DNA of 64,000 nt, taken from NCBI RefSeq assembly GCF_965363235.1, contig NC_134843.1:89623795-89687794 (forward strand), written 5' to 3'. Below, one piece after another: positions 10,645 to 22,730 of the stretch (position 1 is its first letter; every line of letters starts with the position of its first letter). Source of the stretch: Mytilus galloprovincialis. Taxonomy: Eukaryota > Mollusca > Bivalvia > Mytilida > Mytilidae. Below the pieces are notes generated by a model, which made no database searches, was not told the origin of the DNA, and worked only from the letters and a program-made list of their open reading frames with translations. A program made the translations under genes and the position numbers.

Positions 10645-12680
10645 GTTGATGAATAACCTGCTATTTCAAGATATTTTGTTTTCCAATATAAAAACTTCAT
10701 GGGTTCGAATGACATGATTTGCACTATGTTTCTTCGAAATATAATCAGCAAATTTCAAATGGAAATAATCAATACATAACATAAACCAAAAAATGTAAAC
10801 TTTTGATCCAGAAACAAGTACATGACATTCACTGTATTGAAAATTTTATATCAGAGTTTTATTTCAAGTTTTAAAGACTGGAGAGTTATAATTTAAACAA
10901 TATTCGTGATCATAGCGATACTAATGGATTTAAGACCCCAGAGAAAAGCTAATTCACGTAAAAGCAACTATGTATCTGTTCTTTTCTGTTTCAGATGCAT
11001 ATATGTCAATGTGTAATATTATAAATAGCCAATCATGGTATTAAGTGGAAATGAAAATGTCTGGTCTTTACAAAGATCATACTTAATGGTATTTAGATTG
11101 ATCGTGTCGATGATAATGACTACTTCCATACGTTCACTATGTGCATTATATGTGGCGACATCAAAATTGGTTTCATGATATTTTTTTTTAAATACAGTAA
11201 AAGACGCCATCAATCTTGCTTACGCAATACAATGTTTTATTGTAATCCAATACCAATATATAATTATGGAATAAGTCATTTATCTCATGTCTTGATATAA
11301 ATTATATTTATATGCTTCTTTCATCATCGGTAATGGAAATTTAAGGCGTTATTGTGTAAAGAATACACCTACTCGTAATTCAAAGTAGCGAAAAATAAAG
11401 AGAATTTGTCATGTGGATTCAAAAAGAGATTAACGCACCACCTTAAGCTGACGGCCAAATGAAGTTATTCTGTTTAACGTGGTGCAGATTGTGAGACGAA
11501 AAAAATAAGGTAAATCAACATATTGAAAAGTTTGAAGTAACGGCAAACACGAAGTGTCAACGGATCCCAAAAGTGCTTGTCCCTCACAGGTCATCGTTGT
11601 CAACCCAATGATCATATTGAAAATCGTTCTGTTAAGTAGTAATGGAGAAATGGGTGCCGATTATGATAAGATGTTTCACTTATTAAAAAAAAATAATATA
11701 TTTAAAAACAGGCAATTTGTGACTGACAGATTCCACAACTGATTGCGCATTACTCATCACTGTCACACTGTCATGAAAGGGAAGGGGATTGTAGTTACGA
11801 CGTATGGAATATATCCGATATCATTTGTGAAATGGTTAAGCTGCTGACAGAATATGAAGCTATCTTGTTCATTACATGTAGTACCTAATTCAAATAATTT
11901 TAAGATTTATTAGTAAAAGTAAAAGTAAAAGATCAAATATATTATCTTACACCACCACATGATGCTTTATAGAAACAGCATGTATTGTTTGCGATTTTGA
12001 CTTTGCAAATTTACTTGGTTTTTTTTTGTTACCCGTTCAAAGTTTTAGTATATTATAAGATCATTTGTCTGATTTTAAAATGACTTTTTTAAGAAGAATA
12101 TTGGTCATGTCTCTCCCTGCGACTTTTTGGTGACTATGCAGTGTAAAGCAAACACTAATCAATCCATCAATCAATCAAAGAATATCCTTACAATCCATCC
12201 AATATAGTGTTTGATGTACTCAAAGTATTATATACAATTGTCTGGAATTATGAAATCGATATGAAATTGCAAGACTATTGTGTCACCTGATATATTTCAT
12301 AAACACAGGTCAGCAAAAGACAATTTAATGACTTTAAATAAATAGAAACTTACTTACGATCTTCATTTCAATGGGTATGGTTTATTTGTGTACATGCATT
12401 ATCTTTTTGTATTTGTTTATTTATACTTACATGTATATATATATTTACATATGTAGATTGGTGTCAATTATCTGCGATACAATGTAAACTGAATGTATAA
12501 AAAAAATACGGGGTACACAGTTTAATAATTTTACATACCATATTTGATTTTAAGTTACATCAGCTTTTCTATGACTTAAAATGGGGACCTTCATTAGTTG
12601 TAATTTGAACTTTGACAAGTATTTCGTTTGCGCAATTTACTAGAAAGTAAGCTGACATTTTATTCATCCTACAATAAATA
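10645..12680. repeat. Segmental duplication, copy B
   Basis: Partner of 7270-10200 in direct orientation. It lacks the LINE. At 11750-12355 it instead holds a fragment (11770-11850) of the repeat seen at 4990-5060/14280-14400 plus unassigned AT-rich sequence. Confidence 0.75.
11536..11745 (+). pseudogene. Exon-like sequence, duplication copy B
   Basis: Homologue of 9571-9800: the frame reads 'SNGKHEV', then 'DPKSACPSQVIVVNPMIILK', then 'LLSSNGEMGADYDKM', and ends '...RQFVTDRFHN' at a stop. An in-frame stop lies at 11533, so any coding would need a splice acceptor near 11536. No function is recognised. Confidence 0.35.
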
Positions 12681-13900
12681 ACATGCACAATTTGTTATTG
12701 CTGGCCCACAAAGTTCGGCAATCAACCTAGTTCTGCTGAGAGTAAAGAAATAAATATATAAATAATATATAAATACGAAAGACCTTCAAATTGAAGACTT
12801 GGTAAAGTATTGAATACTTTTCTGTTTCCTGATCTTTAAAAGTGTTCAGTTGTTGTACAATTACAAAATCGTCGTCCCCAAATACATGTTTTTTTTTCAA
12901 TTAAAACTCCGATGATTGAAAGAGGACTGTATAAATCTGAAAAATGTATAGCAAAGTGAACGAAAAGTTTGTTTTATGCTAAAGCATAATCCGTAAATAA
13001 TTGCACTTATTAGAAAATATTTGGTTCTTTGCAAATAAGTATATACTGTTAACTTCATGCTTATATTTATGTCGACGATTAACGGTGTGTTGAGGTCATT
13101 CTACGATTTTTTAGTGTACATTTGTTACGTATGAAGTTATTCATTTACCGTCTTAAATATCATGAATGAGCTGGGTGTTGTATGACCTTTATATTTTGTG
13201 GTGTTTTGGTAAATATTTCTCATCATTGTATATGATTTTTTGAGGCATCTAGACAAGACAAGACAAGACAAATACTTTATCTAAGTCTCACCACGTGTTA
13301 CATATAAGATATACAGATTTTCAAAACACACGTTAACAACAAGAGCTACTCTTTAAAGAGTTATGAGAGACTAGAATAACTCTCAGAGAGTGATTGTCAA
13401 TTTCTACAGAAATGAATTTTTTGTACACAAAAATCTGGACAGGAACCTGTATATAAAAATCTGGATTTGAGTCAATCTTAACATCTGATTTAAATATAGC
13501 CACCATAAACCATAATTTTTCGGAATTATCCATCTTTAACACTCATCAAAGAAACCAGTGGTTGATTTAACCAAGCTGTCATAAGACCTCTCATAAGATA
13601 TTAAATATGACATGTCGTATGATTTTCTAATGACTGTGTTGGAACATATCTTAGACCTCGCCTCGTAGCTGTCTTCTGATGATCTTGGCAAAAGTATCCA
13701 TGATCTGTCACAAGTTCAAAAAAATTTCAAATACTAACATGGATATATGGAAAAATGAAACCCACTTACTACTAAGATATGGCGTAAGAAAATCCTAAGA
13801 CATTTGAAGACAGCTTTATGAAACTGGCTGAAGGTTTATAATTTGATGCACTTTTACCTTTTGTGACTGTTTAGTTTGTTCACACATCGTTGTTAATATA
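12681..13900. other. Mostly unassigned; LINE-like 3' tail at 13250-13330
   Basis: At 13252-13310, (GACAA)n is followed by ATACTTTATCTAAGTCTCACC. Read on the minus strand this looks like a LINE 3' end with a short tandem tail. The remaining sequence has no recognisable gene or repeat. Confidence 0.4.
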
Positions 13901-14530
13901 ATGGAATTGTATGCAACTGTCATAAGTCTCGCTTGCTATAAAACCACATCAGAAAGTTGTTATCCATTTGTTTGATGTGTTTGAGCTTTTGATTTTGCCA
14001 TTTGATAAAAGAGGGACGAAAGATACCAAAGGGACAGTCAAACTCATAAATCTAAAACAAACTGACAACGCCATGGCTAAAAATGAAAAAGACAAACAAA
14101 CAACAGCACACACGACACAACATAGAAAACTAAAGAAAAAACAACACGAACCCCACCAAAAAACTATTGGGTGATCTCAGGTGCTCCGGAAGGATAAGCA
14201 GATCCTGCTCCACATGCGGCACCCGTCGTGTTGCTTATGTGATAACAAATCCGGTAAATAGTCTAATTCGGTAGGTCACATTCATGAAAGGGAAGGGGAT
14301 TGTAGTTACGACGTAAGGAACATATCCAATATCATTTTTGAAACGGTTATTCCATAACGTTCAACCAACTCGTGATGGCGTCCGTAAAATTTACGAAGGG
14401 ATGATTTCAACTTCACCAAAAGGTATTTATAGGACTTTCCGTGTTGAATTTTCCTCAGAGTTCAGTACTTTAATGATTTTACTTTTTACACCAGACTCAA
14501 CACTCGAAATAAAAAAGTAGAAAGCTCACC
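13900..14530. repeat. Nested pair of dispersed mussel-type repeats
   Basis: The outer repeat runs to 14006 ('GATTTTGCCATTTGAT') and resumes at 14425 ('TTTATAGGACTTTCCG'). The inner repeat, 14007-14424, starts AAAAGAGGGACG and is the reverse complement of the outer repeat at 4990-6340. It preserves the empty site of the 5071-6016 insertion. A short ATTTGAT/ATTTAT-like duplication flanks it, but not exactly. Confidence 0.7.
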
Positions 14531-15612
14531 CAAACACAAATTTAAAGAGCATTGCAAGCCAAGCATTGAATTAAAGTAAAGTATAGCTTAATTGATCTTG
14601 AAATTTTAATGTATTTTATAATAAACAACAAATAACATAATAATACAGGTCAAAAAATTATGTTATTCGCATATTATACATGATGAATAGAAAATTTGGA
14701 AAATCCATCACAAATTATATTATTTTGAATATTATAGAATGGCATTTTAATTTCAGTATAAAGGTATTCAATCACTAATTAAATCATGTCTGGAATATTA
14801 TGGCCCCATGATTTTGAAAGTATAAACGATCAAAAGTTGTAAATGGGTAGATTTCATTGACAGTTACATAGTACAGCTGTGAATATAAACTCTTGAGTAG
14901 TATGTCCAATTGACTTTATCTAAAGAAACAAAAAAATGATGGTATCGATTTAAATTTGAGCAACGTAAAAACTTTTTATTCAAATATAAAACAAATACTA
15001 GTATCAGAAACGACGACAGGAAGTTTTTGAATAAAACATCCTTTGAAACAATGTATTAGACTGTGTACACAGAAAAGCGAACACATTATCTTGCCAAAAT
15101 AATATCTTAAAATTCAATGAAAATAATACTGTTTATGTATTTATAGAAAACAAATTATATGGGTTTTGAACTTCTAATTGTTAATGATAAGTTATCTACT
15201 AGTGTTCCTGAATAAAGGAAGAGGGATTGATTGGCTCAACCTACAAAATGAGTCAATGATCGGGAATATAAACAAAGATCACGCAATAACAACGCTTCGT
15301 ACTTTCAATTCGTCATAATATTATTAACAATTCAAAGTCAGTGTAGATGCGAAAAATATTTCAAATTTATAGTCACATCATTCCGAACCCGATCACAAAC
15401 ATGCATCGTTTAATTTAAAAAAAAATTTTGAATAACCTTATCATGCTTATGACATTGGAATATACATTTTCATTTTAGTTATATAATTCTTTTTAGAATT
15501 TTGCAAATCTATTGAGATAAATGTTGATTTTGATGAATAATGATTTGAATGTATATATATATGCAAGACGCATTTGAATGGTTATCTGTGTGAAAGTATA
15601 TTGGAAGGGTTT
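14531..15612. other. No gene recognised
   Basis: AT-rich sequence with no supported ORF, RNA or repeat. Confidence 0.4.
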
Positions 15613-15803
15613 GGAGGGGTCCGGGACCTTTATCGGGACTCCGAGATCGGGTGTTTTTAAGGCCGATATCTTGGGATTCATCCTTTTGGGATCTGGGAAT
15701 TCTTTTTTCGAATTTCGGGATGTCGGGATTTAAATTTCTTTACATTCGGGACATCGCTTTTTAATGTTTTTAAGCCAAGGAATTTCGGGATCAGGACCCC
15801 TCC
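15613..15803. mobile_element. 191-bp MITE-like element, GGAGGGGTCC ends
   Basis: GGAGGGGTCC at the left and GGACCCCTCC at the right form perfect 10-bp terminal inverted repeats. The interior is rich in repeated TCGGGA words and is more GC-rich than its flanks. No clear target duplication. Confidence 0.6.
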
Positions 15804-16494
15804 GGATAATTGAGTCAAATAGAACGTTAACACTTTCATTTTGTGTTTGGTATGATATAGATAATAATTATCATGTAGAAATATAATCCTCAGTGTAATC
15901 TTATCTATAATAAAAAAAAAAAGAAATTAATAATGGAAATGGGGAACATGTCAAAGAGAACACAACCCGACCTAAGTGCAGACATCAGTCGAAGGTAACC
16001 AATGGGTCTTCAACGAGAAAATTCCAGAGGTGGTCCTCAGCTGGCACCTAAATTAAAATGTGTACTAGTTCAGTAAAAAGTTAAAAACATATAAATGAAT
16101 TGAAACAAAAAAAACATACATGACTTAATCAATGCCAGAGGCTCCTGATTTGGGACAGGCGCAAACATGCGGCGGGGTTAAACATGTTTTGAGAGATCTC
16201 AACCCTCCCCTATACCTTTAGGCAATGTAGAATAAAGAAACTCATAGTACTACGCACATTTAAACCCAGTTTAAGATAAGTCCGAGTAACAAAAGAAACT
16301 AAGCAAAATGACAATGATACATAAATTAACAAAGTACTACTAGCAGTTACTGACATGCAAGCTCCAGGCCTCGTTTAAATTGATTGAAATATTATTTCTT
16401 CATCATATGAACAGTACAACCCCTCCCGTTGGGGGATTAGTATCGTATCATCATAAAATATACGAGAAGAACATAACCCGTATCGTGCCAACAA

Positions 16495-16746
16495 TCTATA
16501 ATACTAAAATTACGAGGTCCAATTTGTCAGCCGTCATCACGTAAAAACGATGAATCAAAGAATTCAACTTTATATATATCTATAATACTAAAATTACGAG
16601 GTCCAATTTGTCAGCCGTCATCACGTAAAAACGATGAATCAAAGAATTCAACTTTATATATATCTATAATACTAAAATTACGAGGTCCAATTTGTCAGCG
16701 GTCATCACGTAAAAACCATGAATCAAAGAATTCAACTTTATATATA
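16495..16746. repeat. Helitron 5' terminus tandemly triplicated (84-bp period)
   Basis: Three nearly identical 84-bp units start at 16495, 16579 and 16663, each with the TCTATAATACTAAAATTACG 5' end. Units one and two appear identical; unit three carries two substitutions. Only one 3' hairpin end follows. Confidence 0.95.
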
Positions 16747-17200
16747 ACTAATATAGTACAATAGTGTTGATTAAAAATTACACCACTCTAGGCACGTTTG
16801 TTTTCCACGTAATTAATATTGCCAATAATTAAGAAGTTCCGGATCGAGTCCGACACCGATACCAATAGTATATTCACCTGTTACCTATTACCTTATCTGT
16901 ACGTTCCGCATCTGACAGGCGCACCACCAAACAGTGTATTTAGAATTTTGCTGTATACTGTTGAGTAAAAAATACTCCATTCCAGGCCCTTTTGTTTTCC
17001 AAATTATTAATATTACCAATAATTGATAGGTTCCAGGTCGACGGGTTCAAACAGAAAGATTTTGAAAGCAGAGAAAACTGTGCACCTTATACATGTTATA
17101 ATCGGCATGACTTTATCAGATGACAATACCAATACTAAAATAAGGCATACGCATAGTTATATATCAGTCACGGACCCGTGATATCACGGGTGTGTTCTAG
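16495..17200 (+). mobile_element. Non-autonomous Helitron, 706 bp
   Basis: It begins with TC (TCTATAATACTA) and ends with CTAG. An 18-bp perfect palindrome (17174-17191, ACCCGTGATATCACGGGT) lies five bases before the end. It sits between A and T with no target duplication. These are the defining Helitron features (rolling-circle transposon ends). No Rep/helicase ORF is present, so it depends on a partner element. Confidence 0.85.
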
Positions 17201-17480
17201 TTGGTTTTGAAATAAATTTGTTTATTTACGACCCTATGAGTGAATCAATATTAATACCAAAATGTGCAATCTCTAATGACTTGACAACAGTATCGTAACT
17301 ATATACTTTCCGAATAGTCTGTTTGAAGGTTTGGTTAGCTTTTGAGGTGAATACCCACATTTTTGTGCTTTGTAAAGAATATTACCAAAAAATATTGGAT
17401 GTGCAATACGTGAACATATAAGATGTCTGCTTGTTGATCAATATTTATGAAAGATGTCCTTGTACTGATTATAAAATCTA

Positions 17481-18235
17481 GTAAACATTATGTCCACACT
17501 TGAATATGAAGGAAAAATAATAGCATTGGCCTATCAATATTAAACAGATAATGTTACTAAATTTTTCAGACATTTCCTGTCATTCTTTCAAACATATGGA
17601 AAAGACAAACGTATAAGATTACGGGTCAATATATCTACATACTGCAGATTTCCCAGTCTTAAATAATAAAATGAATAATTGAAAGGATATTATCCGTACA
17701 TAAGAATGGAAGGAATCAATAAGAAAATGGATAAAAAGCTTGTTTATTATGGTTCCCATTTAGCGTGGGCATCAACTTTCACGCAAAATAATCTAAAATT
17801 GATAACATTAGCACTTTACGGTATTTATATGATCAGTTTTCCTTCAGAATAATTCTGTTTTATGTTGTTTAGTCTCTAAGAGAGATTTTTATAGTGATGG
17901 TTACATTTCCTTAAGTAATACATTTATTCTGTATGACAATCGGTAACTCCATTACATAATATAAAACTCCGTCTTTATTGAGGACGTTTTTCCAACAACA
18001 AATATAAATGGTTACACTAGAACAGACAATGTTACATGTAGGTGTATCCGTTTATTTCAAAACATGATATTGTGTGAATGTTGGATGTTTATGGACACCA
18101 TATGAAGGAAAAAGATGTTAGTATTTGATATTTTATAGGCTGTGCCTGTTGCTTAATCCTTTCCATAAACTATTGTAAAAATAACTTTATTCATACAACT
18201 GTAACCGGGAAGCATATTTTTATTAGAAAATTACA
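17481..18235. other. No gene recognised
   Basis: AT-rich sequence without supported features. Confidence 0.35.
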
Positions 18236-18296
18236 ACGCCTCCTCAATGACCGACTGTGTTTCAAGTCAGCTCTCTAACCTTCTGAGCTAAAGAAG
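18236..18296 (-). repeat. tRNA-like SINE head, degraded
   Basis: On the minus strand a TTAGCTCAGAAGGTTAGAGAG box A is followed by GCTGACTTGAAACACAGTCGG, resembling the 5' half of a tRNA-derived SINE. No good box B or cloverleaf acceptor stem is present, so it is not a functional tRNA gene. Confidence 0.35.
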
Positions 18297-18339
18297 GACT
18301 TTACGTGATTTTATAAGATATTACCATTTGTCAGTTGTG

Positions 18340-18562
18340 AGGGCCTTCATGGGGTTTTTGATTATGTGATTACTTGGCCGTTTTTTTAATGATTATTTGA
18401 TTATTAAGCCAAATATTTCATGATTATTTGATTACCTAGGACTGTATTTTTAGTTTATGATTATTTGATTACTAAAGATAAGCAAATATTTAATGATTAT
18501 GTGATTATATTGGCAAAAAAAGGGTGATTATGTGATTACTAGGACCCCCCATGAGGGGCCTC
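18340..18562. mobile_element. MITE-like repeat with GAGGGGCCTC-type ends
   Basis: The left end (GAGGGCCTTCATGGGG) and right end (CCCCCATGAGGGGCCTC) are inverted copies. The interior repeats GATTATTTGATTA and GATTATGTGATTA. A 3' partial copy lies at 37745-37837 in an intron of the transposase gene. Confidence 0.65.
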
Positions 18563-19139
18563 AGTTGTATATATAAACCACAATCCTATTGTATAATTTT
18601 AATTTTGTCAAATAACATAAACAAAGATTTCTTCGGTTTATCCAAAACACGTCCAACGATCCTCGCCATTTTCATGACTTCCTGAAGTTATGTCACTTTC
18701 TTGTTCGCTTGAAGTCATGTGTTATAAAAACCTAAAAACTATTTTCAACCGTACGGTATTAGAACAAGAGCTAAATTGGTTTTTGTAACGCAGGATGTAT
18801 GAATATGCAGTCTCGTCCGGTCAGAGTTGAGATTCTATTTCTAATACTGCCATTCTAGATAAACCGAAAGACGACATGAAGTATATTTTATTTACATCAG
18901 GCCATACAAGAAACAACAATATCAATAGATACATGAAACAATAAAATGTAATGTAAATGATATAAAAAAAATAGTACTTTTCTGTGATTATTTTTTTAAG
19001 TCATTCTTAATGTTCTTGATTTAAAAAAAAAACAAATTATATTTTAAACGTTAACATCTAACAAATTCATTAGGATATTTTATTGCACTATGGCTCATAA
19101 AATCTAAACGTTTAGTTGTCAAAGCTTGAGTTGTAATTT
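18563..19139. other. No gene recognised
   Basis: AT-rich sequence without supported features. Confidence 0.35.
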
Positions 19140-19500
19140 ACAAACCTGAGTCGATAATAAACTGAAAACGCCATGACTAAAACAAAAATAGGCCAAAAGA
19201 CAAACCGTAGACAAACCACAACAAAGAAAACGAAAGACTGAGCAACAAGTACCCCATCAAAAGCTTGTGTGATCTCGGGTGCTCCAGAGGGGTATGCAGA
19301 TCCTTCTCAACATGTGTCAAACCCAGTAATAAGTCAAATTCGGTAGTTCACATTCGTGGAAAACGGAACGGAATTATAGCTACAACAATTGACCATATGC
19401 TTCGTGGTCTTTGGAACAATTATTCCATAACGGTCAGTGAGCTCTTGATGGCGTACTTCAAATTAAAAAAAAAGGGATGAATTGGACTTCACTTCGACTC
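19140..19500. repeat. Diverged copy of the AAAAGAGGGACG-type dispersed repeat
   Basis: Parallels 14050-14400 with many substitutions: 'AACGCCATGACTAAAAC', 'TGATCTCGGGTGCTCCAG', 'ATTCCATAACG'. The short ORF at 19265-19480 is part of this repeat and is not a gene. Confidence 0.6.
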
Positions 19501-19629
19501 TTGCCAGTCTTGGTTTAATAGCTTCCATGTGAGCAGCATCCCTCTTGCAAGGAAATCAAACTAGGAAAAACAATCTCTGGAATATCAACTAGAAGGCATA
19601 TACCCTCTATGCAGACGCTGCTTGAATGT

Positions 19630-19934
19630 TTTTTATACAGAATTGAAGAGTTCATATTCACTTTGTGGTTAAAGCTTTTGAAATTTTAATAATTTTCTTA
19701 ACCTATCCTGGATTTCTACCAAACTTAAACAGAAGCTTGTTTATGATCATAAGATAGTATTCAAAAGTAAGTTTTGTTAAAAGAAAATCCATTTTTTCCG
19801 ACTTAGTTTTTCTTCCAGTTAACATTAAAGACAGTTTGCAGTTAAAGTTTTTAAATAATTTATTAGATTCATAAACTATCCTGGGTTTACATCAAACTTG
19901 GACAGAAGCTTCTTACAATCAAAAGGTAGTATCG
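19630..19934. repeat. ~200-bp tandem pair, host of the 9.9-kb insertion
   Basis: Two diverged units, each with a 'TATCCTGG-TTT--ACCAAACTT--ACAGAAGCTT' pattern, followed by 'AGGTAGTATCG'. The unit resumes at 29828 ('GTATCGAGAGGAATATTTT'), which identifies the pre-insertion sequence. The right part ends in a GGGTTCCGCGGAACCC palindrome (29909-29924). Confidence 0.6.
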
Positions 19935-20386
19935 TACGGAAGCCGATAAGGGCCATTCAAAAAAAATAATTTATGTCGTAATTTCGACATAACATGTCGT
20001 TATTACGACATAACATGTCGTTATTACGACATAACATGTCGTTATTACGACATAACATGTCGTTATAACGACATCTCTATGTCGTAATTTCGACATGGTG
20101 ATGTCGTTATTACGACATATATGTCGAAATTTATAACGACATCGCTATGTCGTTATTTCGACATATATGTCGTAATAACGACATCGCTTTATATAAAAGA
20201 ATATGTATTATGATTGCCAAGAGACTAAATGAAACAGAAATTACCAACTATAGGTCATCATAATGCCCCCAATATTTAGAAAAGCCCCCGCATATTCAGC
20301 TATAAAAGAGGTAGGAAATATACAAGAGGGAGAGTCCCCGTAATGCTGTGTGGCAGACAGTGGTATTAATTACTTATTACCTCCCT
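19935..20386 (+). repeat. Left terminal inverted repeat with 18-bp palindromes
   Basis: After the ~30-bp tip come about ten copies of ATGTCG(T/A)nATTnCGACAT-type palindromes (19973-20185). Then follows a unique ~190-bp segment that is mirrored at the right end, including the AGGGAGAGTCCCCG and GCTGTGTGGCAGAC motifs. Confidence 0.85.
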
Positions 20387-22168
20387 TGATTAAACTCCAA
20401 ATTTCATATTTAATGTATTTCATTGTTAAATAATTTACATGAAGCTGAATAATTATATATTTGTTTTAAAATTGCATAACTTTTGCTATTTGAATTCATT
20501 GGTTAAAGATATTTATTTATATTGTAAAGTTTAATATTTGCATGGTCGCAAAATCTTTGGTTACCCTCTTTGGTAAGAAACTTATATATTTTATAGATCG
20601 CATTTAAGTTGAACATTGACCGTGCAAGGGCTGTATAGTCAGTCAAGGCCGTTGAAAACTGCCGTTTGTTATAACATTTGGCCGTGGAAGAGCTGCAGAC
20701 AAAGTTGATATGCGGAAATATATGAGGACTGACATTGCAAGCCCAACATTCCCTCTTTCTTTAAATACGCAAAATACATGCCTTCTAGTAATTAGGGTGA
20801 ATTGAAGTATTGATTGCTCTTTTTCTACTAATTAAATGCGGCGTCGTAGAGGGTTTTGATTAATTTTTGCAAGTTTTATTCAGTGTTTTATATTTTTGGT
20901 TGTTCTGTTCTTTTTGTGATCAAAAATTACCTCGAGTTGTGGAAATCGATTTAATAATGTTTGCCCTTAAGTAGTTTCAACTAAAAATGCTGTACTGTCG
21001 CAGAATAATGTAGGAAGGAAAGGTGGGATTGAAGTACATGTGTACGTTTTTGCATATTTTTTTTATCATAGGATGTTTAACTTTCAAGTTGCATATCATC
21101 TGTCATTGTAAAATTTCTATATCTTAATTCATTCCCAATACAAATATATCTGACAATCTGCAAGTAAATCGAACATTTTTACCCTTGGGTAAATTTGAAT
21201 AAAATTGTATTTTCCCTGACACATAAGTTGTCGAAATACACCCCTTCAATTACTTGAACCTTGGCTTGAGAATTATTTCCCAAGTCATCTTCAGATATAT
21301 ACATTTTAAAATATAGTAATCTACTCCTGGGTGGTCCGCGAAAACGGCAAATAAAAATATAATCCCGTTTTTTTTTTAATTCGATGAAACGGTTTTCGTT
21401 GCTGTTTGGGATTCGTCTTTTAAGTACCTCCATTTCATGCACAAGTTTATATTGACGAAAAGTTCCGGCTTCGCTAGTACAGGAATTACTTTCATCACGA
21501 AATAGCAGGACAAATCGCGAAGTAAAACATTCCGTGAACTGGTATTAAGTGTTTTGATATTGGTGATTGCACCTAACTGAAGTGACGACTTTAAATGATC
21601 TATTTCGGAGTACTTCCGTAACATAAATTTCAATTTATTTATTAAAATGGGATTTTTCCCCCATTTCCAAATTCTTTTAAATAAATCGTTAAAAGCTATA
21701 CAATAAATAAAAATTGCAAAATTTAACCTATGTCGAACCTATTTCCCCGGGCGGAGTCTTAAGCAACATGCACTATTTTTTTTCGGCAGCAATCATTAAC
21801 ATCTTTCTCCAAATTTCGTAACACGATTTGTTTTAATTATCATAAACATTTAATTGAAACTTTAGCACATTTAACGTCGGAAATTAGCGTCTTTAGGATT
21901 TTAGACGTTTTCAGACATTTGGAAAAATTGGCTACCGTTTTGCAATGTATGGAAGCATTTTATTCCTTTAAGACCCAAATATGTAGTTAATAAGGAAAGA
22001 ATCTTGGCATTTTTTACTCTTCGTATATCTAACTTTTGTTTTGATCAATTAGAAAAAAATACGCCTTAACTGCTTTGAAAAATGAAATATCAACTTGGAC
22101 AAATGGCTACCGTTTGAAAAACGACTGTGTAGAGAAGATTTTATTGAATCAGCAATATTTGAACTCAC

Positions 22169-22369
22169 ATGAGGCAAATATTTGTACTTTTGTTAGATAT
22201 TATTATTGTCTTACTATTTTTATTCATTTTCTACTATAATATGCAGTTGAGTCAAATGAAATTTGGTAAAATAACGGTTTTAACGCCACAAAGAACCGAC
22301 ACATGTCGTTGTTCCTGTCAAGAGTCAAGAAGATCAGAGAATAAGAATTCTAATGCAATTTGGATGTAA
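22169..22369 (+). CDS. Doubtful 66-codon ORF with an N-terminal membrane anchor
   Basis: ATG-started ORF whose residues 4-24 are strongly hydrophobic, followed by a basic/cysteine segment (TDTCRCSCQESRR). It resembles the cytoplasmic tail and anchor of a type II membrane protein. It has no homologue I recognise and no clear splice donor. Chance ORFs of this size are expected in AT-rich DNA. It is listed because it is the only protein-like signal in the 9.9-kb element. Confidence 0.15.
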   Translation: MRQIFVLLLDIIIVLLFLFIFYYNMQLSQMKFGKITVLTPQRTDTCRCSCQESRRSENKNSNAIWM

Positions 22370-22730
22370 CAATTTTTTTCATTGGCTAAAAGTTGCCGTC
22401 AAATCCACAGTTGACCTGGCGTAACTAAGGAGGGACCCGCCATTTTGAATTGATGAATCAAGAAATGTTCGAATACTACTATATAATCGAAAATAAAACA
22501 ACACATACCTCGAATTCGCCGTTTTAATGTAATTTTATCCGAATTTGAAGCGTACAGGTAACGTAATGACGTCCAGTTTGTAAGTTTTCATTTCTATGAC
22601 GTCACGTTTAGCCATGACGTCTTTGTGCCAAAATCATTCATGAAGTTTCGCGGATTTTTTTTTTATTTGACATATTTAGACATTTTTTCAAGTTTTATCG
22701 TATTTTTTCTTTTTGTAATGCATTAGAATC

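Larger units (their letters stand above)
15935..17480. repeat. Dispersed mussel-type repeat split by a Helitron
   Basis: 15935-16494 and 17201-17480 match successive parts of a high-copy repeat that I recall from mussel introns (includes CAGAGGCTCCTGATTTGGGA and ATGAGTGAATCAATATTAAT). Removing 16495-17200 restores the continuous reading 'GCCAACAA-TTGGTTTT'. A reverse-orientation fragment of its left end lies at 62340-62430. Confidence 0.65.

Noticed and set aside
18236..18296. Functional tRNA gene
   Set aside because: Box A-like sequence only; no pairing acceptor stem or proper T arm. Kept as a SINE-like remnant.
19265..19480. 71-codon plus ORF
   Set aside because: It lies wholly within a diverged copy of a dispersed repeat.
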